This document shows, piece after piece, positions 22,302-31,048 of a stretch of 64,000 bases of DNA. Numbering within the stretch: position 1 is the stretch's first letter; the number at the start of each line of letters is the position of its first letter. The position numbers were made by a program, and so were the translations under genes. The notes under the pieces were generated by a model. It ran no database searches, was not told where the DNA came from, and worked only from the letters and a program-made list of their open reading frames with translations. The DNA is from an uncultured Poribacteria bacterium (GTDB lineage: Bacteria; Poribacteria; WGA-4E; WGA-3G): contig OX639992.1 in assembly GCA_951828515.1 (NCBI GenBank), positions 3,574,217 through 3,638,216 of the forward strand. The letters run 5' to 3'.

Positions 22302-24716
22302 ATGAAAGATAAAGATCGGTCAGAACGTTCCGGGTTTAATGTGGGTTTACGTGGTCAACAGATAGTTTTGTTTCTGTTAGTCGCACTAATGCCGTTGTTC
22401 GCCGTTTCTTTAACTATCAAATTTTTAGGCGAAAGTGCGCTAAAGGAGACTGTTGGTGAGAACCTTGTTCTTCTCGCAAAAGAAAAACTCGCAAGCGCGG
22501 ATAACGCCATCTCTGAAAAAATCTCGAAGATTCAAGCAGAGCTTCCAAACATCCGAGCGGCAGTTGTGTACTCGAATACTGCTAACGAGAAACAAAGTGT
22601 ATTTCTCAGCGTATGGGCACGATTAGAGGACAGCATCCGCCTGCTTGAGACCTACGCGGGCTATAAAACTGAGGTGACGATTACAAATGCCTTTGGGTAT
22701 GTCCTACGTTCAAATGACCAACAATTGGATTACGACACAACAAAAATGATCCCACATCAAGTGCGGGACAGGAACTGGTGGCAAAGAGCATATAACAATG
22801 GTATCGGTTATCCATTTGTCGAAGATGTCATTTATGATGACGTACGCGGTGTACATCTGCTTCCAATTGCCCTCCCGATACGTATGAATGCTAAAGACTC
22901 CATCGCACGGGGAAAAAACAACACAGTCGGCGTGCTAAGAACATATCTGTTTCTACCTGAACTTAGCAATTTAGTTGAAGTGCTTCCGGAATTGGAGGAA
23001 ACATACACGGTTTTAACGAGCCAATCTGGCAAAATCATTGCCGCTTCACCTCAGAGCGGGTATCAAATAGACAGTCACATAGAGATGAGCGATGCCGCAG
23101 AGGAAGCAATCATTGAGGGGAAAAAGGGCGTTAATGGAAAGTATTACGATTACGAACCGGAAGGTGAGATGGACACTTTCGGTGAACCTCGCGTCTACGG
23201 TTGGGCGCGGACACGACTCTCAAATATGGAGCCGTGGAAGGTTCAACAAAACTTTAGTAATTGGATAGTCTTTACTTCACGTCCTATCTCTTCTGCTTAC
23301 GCCGGTGTTGTCAGGTTGAATAAATATATTTTTTATGTTACCATCGGGTCAAGTTGTATCGTTGTATTAATTGCTTGGTGGGCTGCCCAGCGTATAGCGA
23401 CACCTATATTGAAAGTCGCACAAGCCGCACGTAGCATTGGACAAGGTGAATTTGATAGCGAAATTACTGTTGATAGCGATAATGAAGTGGGTGTTCTTGC
23501 CGAAGAATTTAATGAGATGCGTCGGAACCTGAAAAACGCTGTTGATCGATTAACGCATGAAGAGAAAAAACTCACGACTATTGTAGACAATCTCGGTGAA
23601 GGTTTGATTGTCGTTGAACCGACTGGGCGCGTCCTCTACGTCAATCCTGTAGCCGAGCGTCTCTTGAATTTAGGGGATACCGCTGACTACGAAAATTTTG
23701 TCGCTGTCGATACGGCAAATAGTACAATCTGCTGGACGAAAACATTTGAAAAAGGAGAGGACACAAAAACGGATAAGAGAACTGTTAACATGAAAATACT
23801 GTCTTTCTCTCGGCGTGAAGTGGCGCAACACCAAACGATGATCGTCGAAATGAATGTCAACGGAAACCAGCAACAAGACACGAACGGTTCTCGAGTACTC
23901 CGCATCATAGCAAGCCATTTTTCCGATGAACATAATAACATCGTTGGCACCGTTTATGTCTTTGACGACATCACCAGTGAGCATGAAATGGAAAAAATGA
24001 AGTCGGAATTCGTTTCACTTGTCTCCCATGAATTGCGAACTCCACTAACTTCCATCATCGGATTTATTTCGTTAATACTGGATGGGAAAACTGGCAAAAT
24101 TAATCGGAAGCAACACGAAAGTTTAAGCCGCGCCTATCGCCAGTCGAAACGACTCGCCTCTCTAATTAACGATTTACTTGATGTCTCCCGAATTGAAGCC
24201 GGACGCATTGAGATGAAACAAGAGCAGGTACAAATAGACACAATAGCCAAACGGCGAATCGAAGAACTCCGTCCACAAGCAGACGAAAAAGCGATTTCTC
24301 TGTTTTTTGAAACACAATCAAATTTACCTCTAATGATTGGCGATGCAGATCGGATTGGGCAAATTTTTATTAATCTCATCGGAAACGCTATTAAATTCAC
24401 ACCAGATAACGGGAAGGTGACGGTAAGAATATCAAAATCTCTGCAGAACGGGAACGCTACCGACGGATTCCATGTTGAAATCATTGATACGGGACCCGGA
24501 ATTCCCCCTGAAGATAGAGAAAAAGTCTTTGATAAGTTCCGACAACTCGGAAGCGTCCAAGCACGAAAGCCGCAAAGCGGCACCGGTTTAGGTCTTTCAA
24601 TTACCGCCGGAATAGTTGAAGCACACGGTGGACGATTATGGGTGGATGCTGGAGAGAATGGGCGGGGAAGCAACTTCCAGTTTTTTGTTCCGTTGGAAAA
24701 AGAAAAAAATGGCTGA
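22302..24716 (+). CDS. Sensor histidine kinase with Cache, HAMP and PAS domains
   Basis: The 804 residues are arranged as membrane helix (IVLFLLVALMPLFAVSLTI), periplasmic double-Cache sensor (about 45-335, with RDRNWWQRAYNNG), second helix (VTIGSSCIVVLIAWWAA), HAMP, PAS (VDNLGEGLIVVEPTGRVLYVNP), HisKA with His576 in VSHELRTPLTS, and HATPase with N box INLIGNAIKF, G1 DTGPGIP and G2 GTGLGLSITAG. It presumably senses a small molecule outside the cell. Its stop overlaps the start of the REC-PP2C gene by eight bases, so they are translationally coupled and this response regulator is its partner. Confidence 0.94.
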   Translation: MKDKDRSERSGFNVGLRGQQIVLFLLVALMPLFAVSLTIKFLGESALKETVGENLVLLAKEKLASADNAISEKISKIQAELPNIRAAVVYSNTANEKQSVFLSVWARLEDSIRLLETYAGYKTEVTITNAFGYVLRSNDQQLDYDTTKMIPHQVRDRNWWQRAYNNGIGYPFVEDVIYDDVRGVHLLPIALPIRMNAKDSIARGKNNTVGVLRTYLFLPELSNLVEVLPELEETYTVLTSQSGKIIAASPQSGYQIDSHIEMSDAAEEAIIEGKKGVNGKYYDYEPEGEMDTFGEPRVYGWARTRLSNMEPWKVQQNFSNWIVFTSRPISSAYAGVVRLNKYIFYVTIGSSCIVVLIAWWAAQRIATPILKVAQAARSIGQGEFDSEITVDSDNEVGVLAEEFNEMRRNLKNAVDRLTHEEKKLTTIVDNLGEGLIVVEPTGRVLYVNPVAERLLNLGDTADYENFVAVDTANSTICWTKTFEKGEDTKTDKRTVNMKILSFSRREVAQHQTMIVEMNVNGNQQQDTNGSRVLRIIASHFSDEHNNIVGTVYVFDDITSEHEMEKMKSEFVSLVSHELRTPLTSIIGFISLILDGKTGKINRKQHESLSRAYRQSKRLASLINDLLDVSRIEAGRIEMKQEQVQIDTIAKRRIEELRPQADEKAISLFFETQSNLPLMIGDADRIGQIFINLIGNAIKFTPDNGKVTVRISKSLQNGNATDGFHVEIIDTGPGIPPEDREKVFDKFRQLGSVQARKPQSGTGLGLSITAGIVEAHGGRLWVDAGENGRGSNFQFFVPLEKEKNG

Positions 24717-25926
24717 AACAATTTTGATTGTTGATGACGATCTGGATATCCTCGAATTGCTAAAAATGAATCTGGAACCGGAGGGCTATAACGTACGTAC
24801 AGCAAACGATGGTGAGAGTGCGGTGCAGAGCGCATGTGCGAACCCCCCAGATCTCATTCTTCTCGATGTGATGATGCCACATAAAGATGGCTTTCAGGTT
24901 ATTGAAGAACTAAAGAATATAGAAGATACAAAAAACATTCCAGTCATTTTAGTAACTGCCCGTGGGCAGACAGAGGATAAAGTCCTCGGATTGGATACTG
25001 GGGCGGATGATTATATCACGAAACCGTTTGACTTACGTGAGGTGACGGCGCGGGTTGAAGCTGTTTTAGGTAGAACGCGTCCCATCAAATACATCAACCC
25101 GTTAATGAACGCAATGGGGGACAAGTTCAGCGAAGAAGGGTTGCAACAACTCGCTGGGCACCTTCAAGCCGCCGCCGCTATTCAAAAAAAATTGTTACCC
25201 GAACAAGCACCAAGGCTTGAAGGATTTGACATTGCAATTCTGCTCCAAAGTTCAACATCCGTCTCTGGCGATTTTTATGACTTCATTCCGTTGAGTGAAA
25301 CACAAATCGGACTTGTTCTCGGTGATGTAAAGGGCAACGGTATTCCTGCGGCACTGTTGATGGTAATGATTCGGACAGCACTCCGTTTACTCTGCCATGA
25401 AGAAGACACTCCGGCATCAATCCTCAAACGGATTAATGACTTAGTGGTCCGTGACACCGAAGCGGATCTGTTCGCAACAATGGTTTACGGGATATTGGAC
25501 ATAGCAAATGCGACCTTCACATACTCAAATGGAGGACACTGTTATCCATTCCATTGGAAGACTACCAACGAGATGGGAGTCTTAAAGACTCAAGGCATGT
25601 TGATAGGCGCATTCGAGGAAGCAACGTTTTCAAGCGACATTTGCTCCCTATCTCCCGGTGATGTCCTCGTTTTCTATACAGATGGTATTACCGAAACCGA
25701 AACTGGAAACGGTGAAGGTTTCAGTGAAAACCAAGGAGCGTCTACGAACACAGTGGAAGAGGATATGTTCTACGGTGGAGATAAGCTTGCCGACTGTATT
25801 TCCAAAAACGCGGAATTGTCAGCATCAGCGTTATGTGACTCGATTGTTAACGATTTAACGGTGTTTAGTGGTAACACAAGCACTCATGACGACAGAGCAT
25901 TAATTATTATCAAGCGAAATATTTAA
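24709..25926 (+). CDS. Response regulator with C-terminal PP2C (SpoIIE/RsbU) phosphatase
   Basis: The 405-residue protein has a receiver domain at 1-120 with phosphoacceptor Asp53 in LILLDVMMPHKDG and the conserved K in ITKPFDLREV. A short helical linker (LQAAAAIQKKLLPEQAP) is followed by the PP2C domain (about 170-405) with the metal aspartates in SGDFYDF, LGDVKGNGIPAALLM and VFYTDGITE. Phosphorylation by the upstream kinase should switch on dephosphorylation of the STAS antagonists encoded on either side. Start ATG overlaps the kinase stop (ATGGCTGA). Confidence 0.94.
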   Translation: MAETILIVDDDLDILELLKMNLEPEGYNVRTANDGESAVQSACANPPDLILLDVMMPHKDGFQVIEELKNIEDTKNIPVILVTARGQTEDKVLGLDTGADDYITKPFDLREVTARVEAVLGRTRPIKYINPLMNAMGDKFSEEGLQQLAGHLQAAAAIQKKLLPEQAPRLEGFDIAILLQSSTSVSGDFYDFIPLSETQIGLVLGDVKGNGIPAALLMVMIRTALRLLCHEEDTPASILKRINDLVVRDTEADLFATMVYGILDIANATFTYSNGGHCYPFHWKTTNEMGVLKTQGMLIGAFEEATFSSDICSLSPGDVLVFYTDGITETETGNGEGFSENQGASTNTVEEDMFYGGDKLADCISKNAELSASALCDSIVNDLTVFSGNTSTHDDRALIIIKRNI

Positions 25927-25951
25927 ATCTGGATGGGCATACAATGTGGAA

Positions 25952-25980
25952 TTGCCCGGATAATATGCTTTTGGTATAAT
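25952..25980 (+). promoter_or_regulatory. Sigma-70-like promoter ahead of the RsbW-like gene
   Basis: TTGCCC (25952-25957), a 17-base spacer and TATAAT (25975-25980). Transcription would run through the repeat element at 26008-26160 into the RsbW-like gene. Confidence 0.55.
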
Positions 25981-26007
25981 AAATCTTAAAATACCAAAAC
26001 ATGCAAA

Positions 26008-26160
26008 TAGAAGTTAACAGTTGTCGGTTATCAATTATCGGTTAAAAGAGGGTGTTGTTAAACGACGGAAACATCCAAGCAAAAACATCTCTTAACTGAA
26101 AACTGAAAGGATTTTTTACGAAGTAAAAAATCCGACTGACAACTGACAACTGACAACTAT
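26008..26160 (+). repeat. Inverted-repeat element, core in reverse orientation
   Basis: Arms GTTGTCGGTTATCAATTATC and GACAACTGACAACTGACAAC flank a core that is the reverse complement of the one at 22165 (ATCCAAGCAAAAACATCTC). Near the right arm a separate palindrome, GGATTTTTTACGAAGTAAAAAATCC, is read as arms GGATTTTTTAC and GTAAAAAATCC. The element ends in the 5' leader of the next gene. Confidence 0.75.
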
Positions 26161-26179
26161 AAAAGAAGGAGTTTCAAAC

Positions 26180-26884
26180 GTGGGCGAGAGAACTGAACAG
26201 GTTATTACGCTTTCTCTCCCAAGTTCAATGCAACATGTTGATTTGCTCAAAGTTATTGTCACCGAGATTTTGAAAGAAACAAATTTCTCAGAGGATATTC
26301 AAGAGCAGGTTAATCTTGCTGTTATTGAAGCGGGCACAAACTCGACCAAGCACAGCAACGAAGAGGAACCGGAAAAACAGAGGAATTTTCAGCTAATTCT
26401 TGCTGAGAATAAATTAACTGTTGTCACTGAGGACGAGGGTGAGGAATCTACGCGCATAGAAACTGAAACTGAGCAGGTTATTGCGCTTTCTCTTCCAAGT
26501 TCAATGCAACATGTTTACCTACTCGACGTTGTTGTCACCGAGATTTTGAAAGAGACAGACTTTACAGAAGAAATTCAAGAGCAGATCAATCTTGCTGTTA
26601 TTGAGGCGGGCACAAACGCTATCAAGCACGGTAATAAAGAAAATCCAACTAAAAAAGCGACCCTCAAATTCACTCTTGCCGAGGATAGACTTGAGATCTT
26701 CATTGAAGACGAAGGCGATGGATTCACACGTAGGGAAGTCGCGGATCCTCTCGACCCGGAAAACTTGCTCAAAAGCAGCGGTAGAGGACTATTTTTGATG
26801 GAAGCCTGTATGGACTCTGTAACTTACGAAAATAATGGGACTATCATCAAAATGGTGAAATATAAAGGGACTCCAGAATCATAA
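26180..26884 (+). CDS. RsbW-like anti-sigma kinase with an internally duplicated, half-degenerate domain
   Basis: This 234-residue protein has two tandem copies of the HATPase domain of serine-kinase anti-sigma factors. Each begins with EQVI(T/A)LSLPSSMQHV and continues through the N box (LAVIEAGTNSTKHSN in copy 1, LAVIEAGTNAIKHGN in copy 2). Copy 1 stops after EDEGEES, so it lacks the G1 glycine and the GRGLFLM lid. Copy 2 has EDEGDGFT and SSGRGLFLMEACMD and looks active. The GTG start follows AAGGAG. It should bind the STAS proteins in a partner-switching cycle; no target sigma factor is adjacent. Confidence 0.9.
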   Translation: MGERTEQVITLSLPSSMQHVDLLKVIVTEILKETNFSEDIQEQVNLAVIEAGTNSTKHSNEEEPEKQRNFQLILAENKLTVVTEDEGEESTRIETETEQVIALSLPSSMQHVYLLDVVVTEILKETDFTEEIQEQINLAVIEAGTNAIKHGNKENPTKKATLKFTLAEDRLEIFIEDEGDGFTRREVADPLDPENLLKSSGRGLFLMEACMDSVTYENNGTIIKMVKYKGTPES

Positions 26885-27133
26885 TCACATACACTCTCAG
26901 TTTTACATCGGTTTGGCGACCCTCACCAAATGGGTAAAGAGGCATAAGATACCCTTTATTACTGTATTCATACCTTTTCTGGCATAGGGCTCAAGCATTA
27001 ATAATCTACAGATTGCCCTTAGTTGGATAATTTGGGCATTGAACCCTCTTTATGGAGGAATATTAAGGGGACTGAGAACCGAAGTTGCCCTCTTTGGGTT
27101 GGGAGTAATTTAATAATTTTTTAAGGTATTTCT

Positions 27134-27499
27134 ATGCAAGTTAACCTTCGACACAAAGGTAGTATTACCATTTTAGATATTGAGGGAAGAGTTATTGGAG
27201 CAGATGCCTTGGCTCTCAAAGACATTATCGATCAACAAATCCAGGTAGCTGATAGTGAACGGGAGCCTAGGGAAAAACTCAATATAATTTTGAATTTAGA
27301 ACGGGTCCAAATGATGGATAGCTCCGGCTTAGGCGTGCTTGTTGCTGCTCATACCGCTATCCGACGGAACGAAGGGAACATAGTACTCCTAAACCTTGGG
27401 GGCAACATTAGAAGTCTTATTGTCATGGCAAAATTGATGACAATTTTTGACTGTTATGATTCGGAAGCAGAAGCAATAGCCGGAATCATACGGACTTAA
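27134..27499 (+). CDS. STAS-domain anti-sigma factor antagonist, second copy
   Basis: This 121-residue STAS protein has the phosphorylation serine in MMDSSGLGVLVAAH. It differs clearly from the one at 21822, with an insertion (DSEREPREKLN) before strand 3. It follows the RsbW-like gene on the same strand and is probably its direct antagonist, with the PP2C response regulator as the activator. Confidence 0.92.
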   Translation: MQVNLRHKGSITILDIEGRVIGADALALKDIIDQQIQVADSEREPREKLNIILNLERVQMMDSSGLGVLVAAHTAIRRNEGNIVLLNLGGNIRSLIVMAKLMTIFDCYDSEAEAIAGIIRT

Positions 27500-27627
27500 G
27501 GACGGTTATCAGTCGTCAGTTATCAGTGCAACTGTTTTCGTTTGACAAAACCCTCTTGTAACTCTCACTGCGAGGCAAACCGATAACTGAAAGCCTGCGT
27601 AGCAGGCGAACTGATAACTAATAAAAA
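27500..27627 (+). repeat. Inverted-repeat element before the AccD-like gene
   Basis: Left words GGTTATCAGTCGTCAGTTATC and right words AACCGATAACTGAAAGCC and GAACTGATAACTAATAAAAAG bracket GTTTGACAAAACCCTC and an internal AAGCCTGCGTAGCAGGCG hairpin. The right end abuts the next start codon. Confidence 0.65.
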
Positions 27628-27628
27628 G

Positions 27629-28360
27629 ATGGAAACACGTATCTCCAAAGATCCTGAAGAAAACACCAGTTTATGGCACAAATGCACCGGGTGTCAAGAG
27701 TTCGCTTTCAAAAACGAACTTGAACGGAACCTGTATATCTGTTCATATTGCGGTGCCCTGTTCCCTCTACTTGCTGAAAAGCGGCTTGAATATTTACTCG
27801 ATGACTTGCCAACGGCGGAAATCCGATCTGCCAAAGAATCTGGGCTTGTTGCCGAAGGATTGATTTCAGGGTATCCAGTCTGTTTGTTTATCGCAGATAT
27901 AGATGTCATCCCTACAGAGATTGACGCATCCTTTTTTCTCGTAGCGATTGAAAATGCCTTAAAAAAACAGATGCCGTTGATTACGATCGTCGCTTGCCAG
28001 CCAGACGGATCGCGGGCAGCCTTGGCAGAAATTACCTACTTGACGATGCAAATGGAACAATTAGCGGATAAATCACTCCCCCATATCACTATTTTAACCG
28101 AAACAGAAGTATATCCATTGGCGACGTATCTCCCTATCGGCGAACTGGTTATCGCAGAAGGCAGACCCCCTGTTAAAAAACCGGTGTCACCTAATTTACA
28201 ACCCGCGCTACATGCCCCAGAAGAACAACTGCTGACACAGCCATCACCATCGGAACAAGACATTGAACCTGACCTGAATGTTGATTGTTATATTCCTCGT
28301 GAAGAGTTGCCAAATACATTGGGATTATTTCTGAAATTCTTTGTTGGCAGTCGTCAGTGA
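27629..28360 (+). CDS. Degenerate acetyl-CoA carboxylase beta (AccD)-like protein
   Basis: The 243 residues begin with an AccD-type zinc ribbon: C19-x2-C22 and C38-x2-C41 in LWHKCTGCQEF...LYICSYCGALF. The following region tracks the AccD carboxyltransferase order: EGLISGYPVCLFI, AIENALKKQMPLITI, LTMQMEQLADKSLPHITILTE, GELVIAEGRPPV. But the catalytic SGGARMQEG loop is replaced by QPDGSRAALAE, the GGSMG and GGV(T)AS glycine motifs are gone, and the protein stops early. It is unlikely to be a carboxylase and may bind RNA or another protein through the ribbon. The last residues (GSRQ) come from the repeat that follows. The AccD comparison is from memory of the family. Confidence 0.7.
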   Translation: METRISKDPEENTSLWHKCTGCQEFAFKNELERNLYICSYCGALFPLLAEKRLEYLLDDLPTAEIRSAKESGLVAEGLISGYPVCLFIADIDVIPTEIDASFFLVAIENALKKQMPLITIVACQPDGSRAALAEITYLTMQMEQLADKSLPHITILTETEVYPLATYLPIGELVIAEGRPPVKKPVSPNLQPALHAPEEQLLTQPSPSEQDIEPDLNVDCYIPREELPNTLGLFLKFFVGSRQ

Positions 28361-28415
28361 GAAGCGTTCGTTTAACCAAAGCATTTTACTACCGATGATC
28401 GATAACCGATAACTA
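28343..28415 (+). repeat. Dispersed repeat supplying a stop codon and the galK leader
   Basis: GGCAGTCGTCAGTGAGAAGC and GATGATCGATAACCGATAAC are arms of the dispersed family. The TGA within the first arm ends the AccD-like gene; the second arm lies just ahead of the galK start. Confidence 0.65.
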
Positions 28416-28419
28416 ACTT

Positions 28420-29709
28420 ATGAAAAAAGACGTTTTGCACGAAGCTCCGAATAATGTAGGCATACCTGAAAACAGGGCTAAGCGCGTTTCCTTCACCAAC
28501 CAGAAATTTAAAGAAACCTTCGGTAGCGCGTCCACATTTGTTGCATCAGCTCCCGGTAGAGTGAACCTCATCGGCGAACATACAGATTACAACGACGGTT
28601 ATGTGTTTCCAGTAGCGATTGATAAATATCTCAACATCGCGGCTCGGAAGAGGTCTGATAGACGTGTCAAGTTACACGCTTTAGATGTCAACGATTCTTA
28701 CGAATTCTGCTTGGATACGCTCTCTCCTATTCAGCAGGATGCCCCAGCATGGAGTCATTATCTTATCGGCGTTGCGTCCCTTCTACAAACATTAGGCAAA
28801 AAAGTATCGGGAATAGATGCTGTCATCACAGGTGATGTACCGATTGGTGCCGGTCTGAGTTCTTCCGCGGCACTTTCAGTCTCAACAGCCCTTACTTTTT
28901 TAGCCGCCAGCACTGCGTCTGGGACCTTTGAAAGAACGCCACAATTAGGAATGAATAACAAAGAACTCGCTGCGTTGTGTCAGCAGGTAGAACATGAATT
29001 TGTCGGTGTCAAATGCGGTATCATGGACCAGACGATCTCACTGCTCGGACAGGAAAATCAAGCACTGTTCTTGGACTGCCGTTCGCTTGAACACGAGCAT
29101 GTTCCCCTCAACTTGGCAACGCACTATATTGCTATCTGTAATACGAAGGTAAAACGCGAACTTGCCGCTTCTGAATACAATAAACGCCGCGCGGAGTGTG
29201 AAAGAGGGATTGCTATCCTTCAACAATGGTTGCCCGGGATCTCTTCACTTCGGGATATTACGCTAACAGATTTCAAAAAGTATGAAGAAGAACTTCCCGC
29301 GTTAACACAAAAAAGGTGTCGGTATGTGATTGAGGAGAACACCCGTGTATTAGATGCCGTTGCCGGGCTTAAGACGCGACACCTACAGACGGCAGAAGAA
29401 ACAGACGAATCGCTCATACAATTCGGTAGACTGATGAACGCGTCACACAACGGGCTTCGGGATGATTACGAAGTCAGTTGCAGTGAGTTAGATTTGCTTA
29501 CCGACATTGCCCGCAGCATCACAGGCGTAATCGGAAGCCGTATGACAGGTGCGGGGTTTGGTGGATGCACAGTTAACATCGTTCATAGAGACGTTTTAGA
29601 AACGTTCCAAACGCTCGTGACAACAGAATACCACAAACATACCGGTATTAAACCTGAGATTTATCTCTGTAATGTCAGTGACGGCGCACAAGTTTTCTGG
29701 AACAGTTAA
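28420..29709 (+). CDS. galK: Galactokinase
   Basis: This GHMP-family kinase phosphorylates galactose to galactose-1-phosphate in the Leloir pathway. The signature APGRVNLIGEHTDYNDGYVFP is at about residues 44-64, the ATP loop is GDVPIGAGLSSSAALSV, and the third motif is MTGAGFGGCTVNIV. The catalytic aspartate lies in GIMDQTIS. Length 429 is longer than E. coli GalK (382), mainly from an N-terminal extension and an alanine/serine-rich insert (LAASTASGTFERTPQLGM). No galT or galE is adjacent; a ROK sugar kinase follows on the same strand. Confidence 0.95.
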   Translation: MKKDVLHEAPNNVGIPENRAKRVSFTNQKFKETFGSASTFVASAPGRVNLIGEHTDYNDGYVFPVAIDKYLNIAARKRSDRRVKLHALDVNDSYEFCLDTLSPIQQDAPAWSHYLIGVASLLQTLGKKVSGIDAVITGDVPIGAGLSSSAALSVSTALTFLAASTASGTFERTPQLGMNNKELAALCQQVEHEFVGVKCGIMDQTISLLGQENQALFLDCRSLEHEHVPLNLATHYIAICNTKVKRELAASEYNKRRAECERGIAILQQWLPGISSLRDITLTDFKKYEEELPALTQKRCRYVIEENTRVLDAVAGLKTRHLQTAEETDESLIQFGRLMNASHNGLRDDYEVSCSELDLLTDIARSITGVIGSRMTGAGFGGCTVNIVHRDVLETFQTLVTTEYHKHTGIKPEIYLCNVSDGAQVFWNS

Positions 29710-29851
29710 GAAAGTGTTCTAAAATGCCTAAAGTTTTAAGTGCCTAAAGTTGGGGAGAGACCGCTTTCAACTTCACAACTTGCAAACTTTGCAGACTTTA
29801 CAGATTTTCTTAACTGGCAACTGATAACTCTCTTGGCGTTAAAGTAAAAAT

Positions 29852-30982
29852 ATGGAATATAGTATCGGCGTCGATCTTGGCGGAACAGATATCAAGGCTG
29901 GATTAGTTTCATCGGTAGGTGATATTTCTTGTCGTGTGGCTCTCCCTACAGATGTTGATGTAGGAGGTCCGAAAGTAGTAGCGGCTCGAATTGCGGAAAC
30001 TGTTCGTCAAGTGCTTGTGAAAGCAGAAACCGCAGATCCACACGTCATATCAAAATTAGGCAAAGCACCACAATCGCCCTTAAACAACGCGAAAGAGGCT
30101 AACGACGAATGTCGCAGGCATGATGACACACACGAGGTTTGGATTGGACTCGGAGCACCCGGACTTATCATCGCTGAAACAGGTGTCGTCCACTTCTCAC
30201 CGAATTTTCCCGGTTGGACGGACATTCCGCTCGTCGATTATGTGAACGCTGAACTGGCAAAGTTACGTCTGCTGAAGACAACTGCAAGTGATCATTCACA
30301 AACTCATAGGGGTGAGAAATATAAACTTGTATTACGAGGTATGGACAACGATGTGAATGCGATGACACTCGGTGAACTCCGTCATGGTGCCGGTGTTGGA
30401 TACAAAAACATCGCCGCATTGACACTCGGCACAGGTGTAGGCGGGGGAGTCGTGATAGACGGGCAAGTTTACCATGGGAGTCAAAATACTGCGGGCGAAC
30501 TTGGACATACTATCGTTGAACCCAATGGACGTTATTGTGGGTGTGGTAATCAGGGATGTCTTGAGGCGTATGCTGGGGCGAAGAACATCGTTGAACGGAC
30601 GCAGGAGAAAATAGAGACAGGACGGTCTACGATTTTAGCGGAAGCCATACAGAATGGAACGCCCCTAACGCCACGGCAAATAGCGGAGGCGGCACATGCG
30701 GGTGACGAAATCGCAATGGAGATTTTTGCTGAAACAGGACGGTATATCGGAATTGCCCTTACCTCAATAGCGCATATTCTCAACCCACAAATTGCAATCA
30801 TCGGGGGCGGTATAGCGGAAGCTGGTGAAAAACTTCTCTTTGAGCCTATCCGGGCTGAACTTTCCAAACGTGCTATGGATATTCCGGCGCGGATGAAAAT
30901 CATGAAGGCACACCTCGGAAACGATGCAGGCATTGTGGGTGCTGCGATGCTCGCCCTTGAAAGTGAGAAACCGGCAGTGTAG
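29852..30982 (+). CDS. ROK-family sugar kinase (glucokinase-like)
   Basis: The protein starts with the ATP loop IGVDLGGTDIKAGLV and has the second phosphate motif ALTLGTGVGGGVVIDG, the catalytic aspartate in GMDNDVNAMTLGE, and the ROK zinc site GHTIVEPNGRYCGCGNQGCLEAYAG. The 376 residues exceed the usual 310-330 because of two hydrophilic inserts (about residues 68-90 and 150-165, the latter TTASDHSQTHRGE). It would phosphorylate glucose, mannose or N-acetylmannosamine in the cytosol; the sequence does not decide which. It is grouped with galK in a small sugar-kinase run. Confidence 0.9.
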   Translation: MEYSIGVDLGGTDIKAGLVSSVGDISCRVALPTDVDVGGPKVVAARIAETVRQVLVKAETADPHVISKLGKAPQSPLNNAKEANDECRRHDDTHEVWIGLGAPGLIIAETGVVHFSPNFPGWTDIPLVDYVNAELAKLRLLKTTASDHSQTHRGEKYKLVLRGMDNDVNAMTLGELRHGAGVGYKNIAALTLGTGVGGGVVIDGQVYHGSQNTAGELGHTIVEPNGRYCGCGNQGCLEAYAGAKNIVERTQEKIETGRSTILAEAIQNGTPLTPRQIAEAAHAGDEIAMEIFAETGRYIGIALTSIAHILNPQIAIIGGGIAEAGEKLLFEPIRAELSKRAMDIPARMKIMKAHLGNDAGIVGAAMLALESEKPAV

Positions 30983-31048
30983 CGCGAGGGATTCGGGGGT
31001 GTAAACCCGCTGTGACATGTCACAGAAAAAATTTGTCAGGAGACAAAA

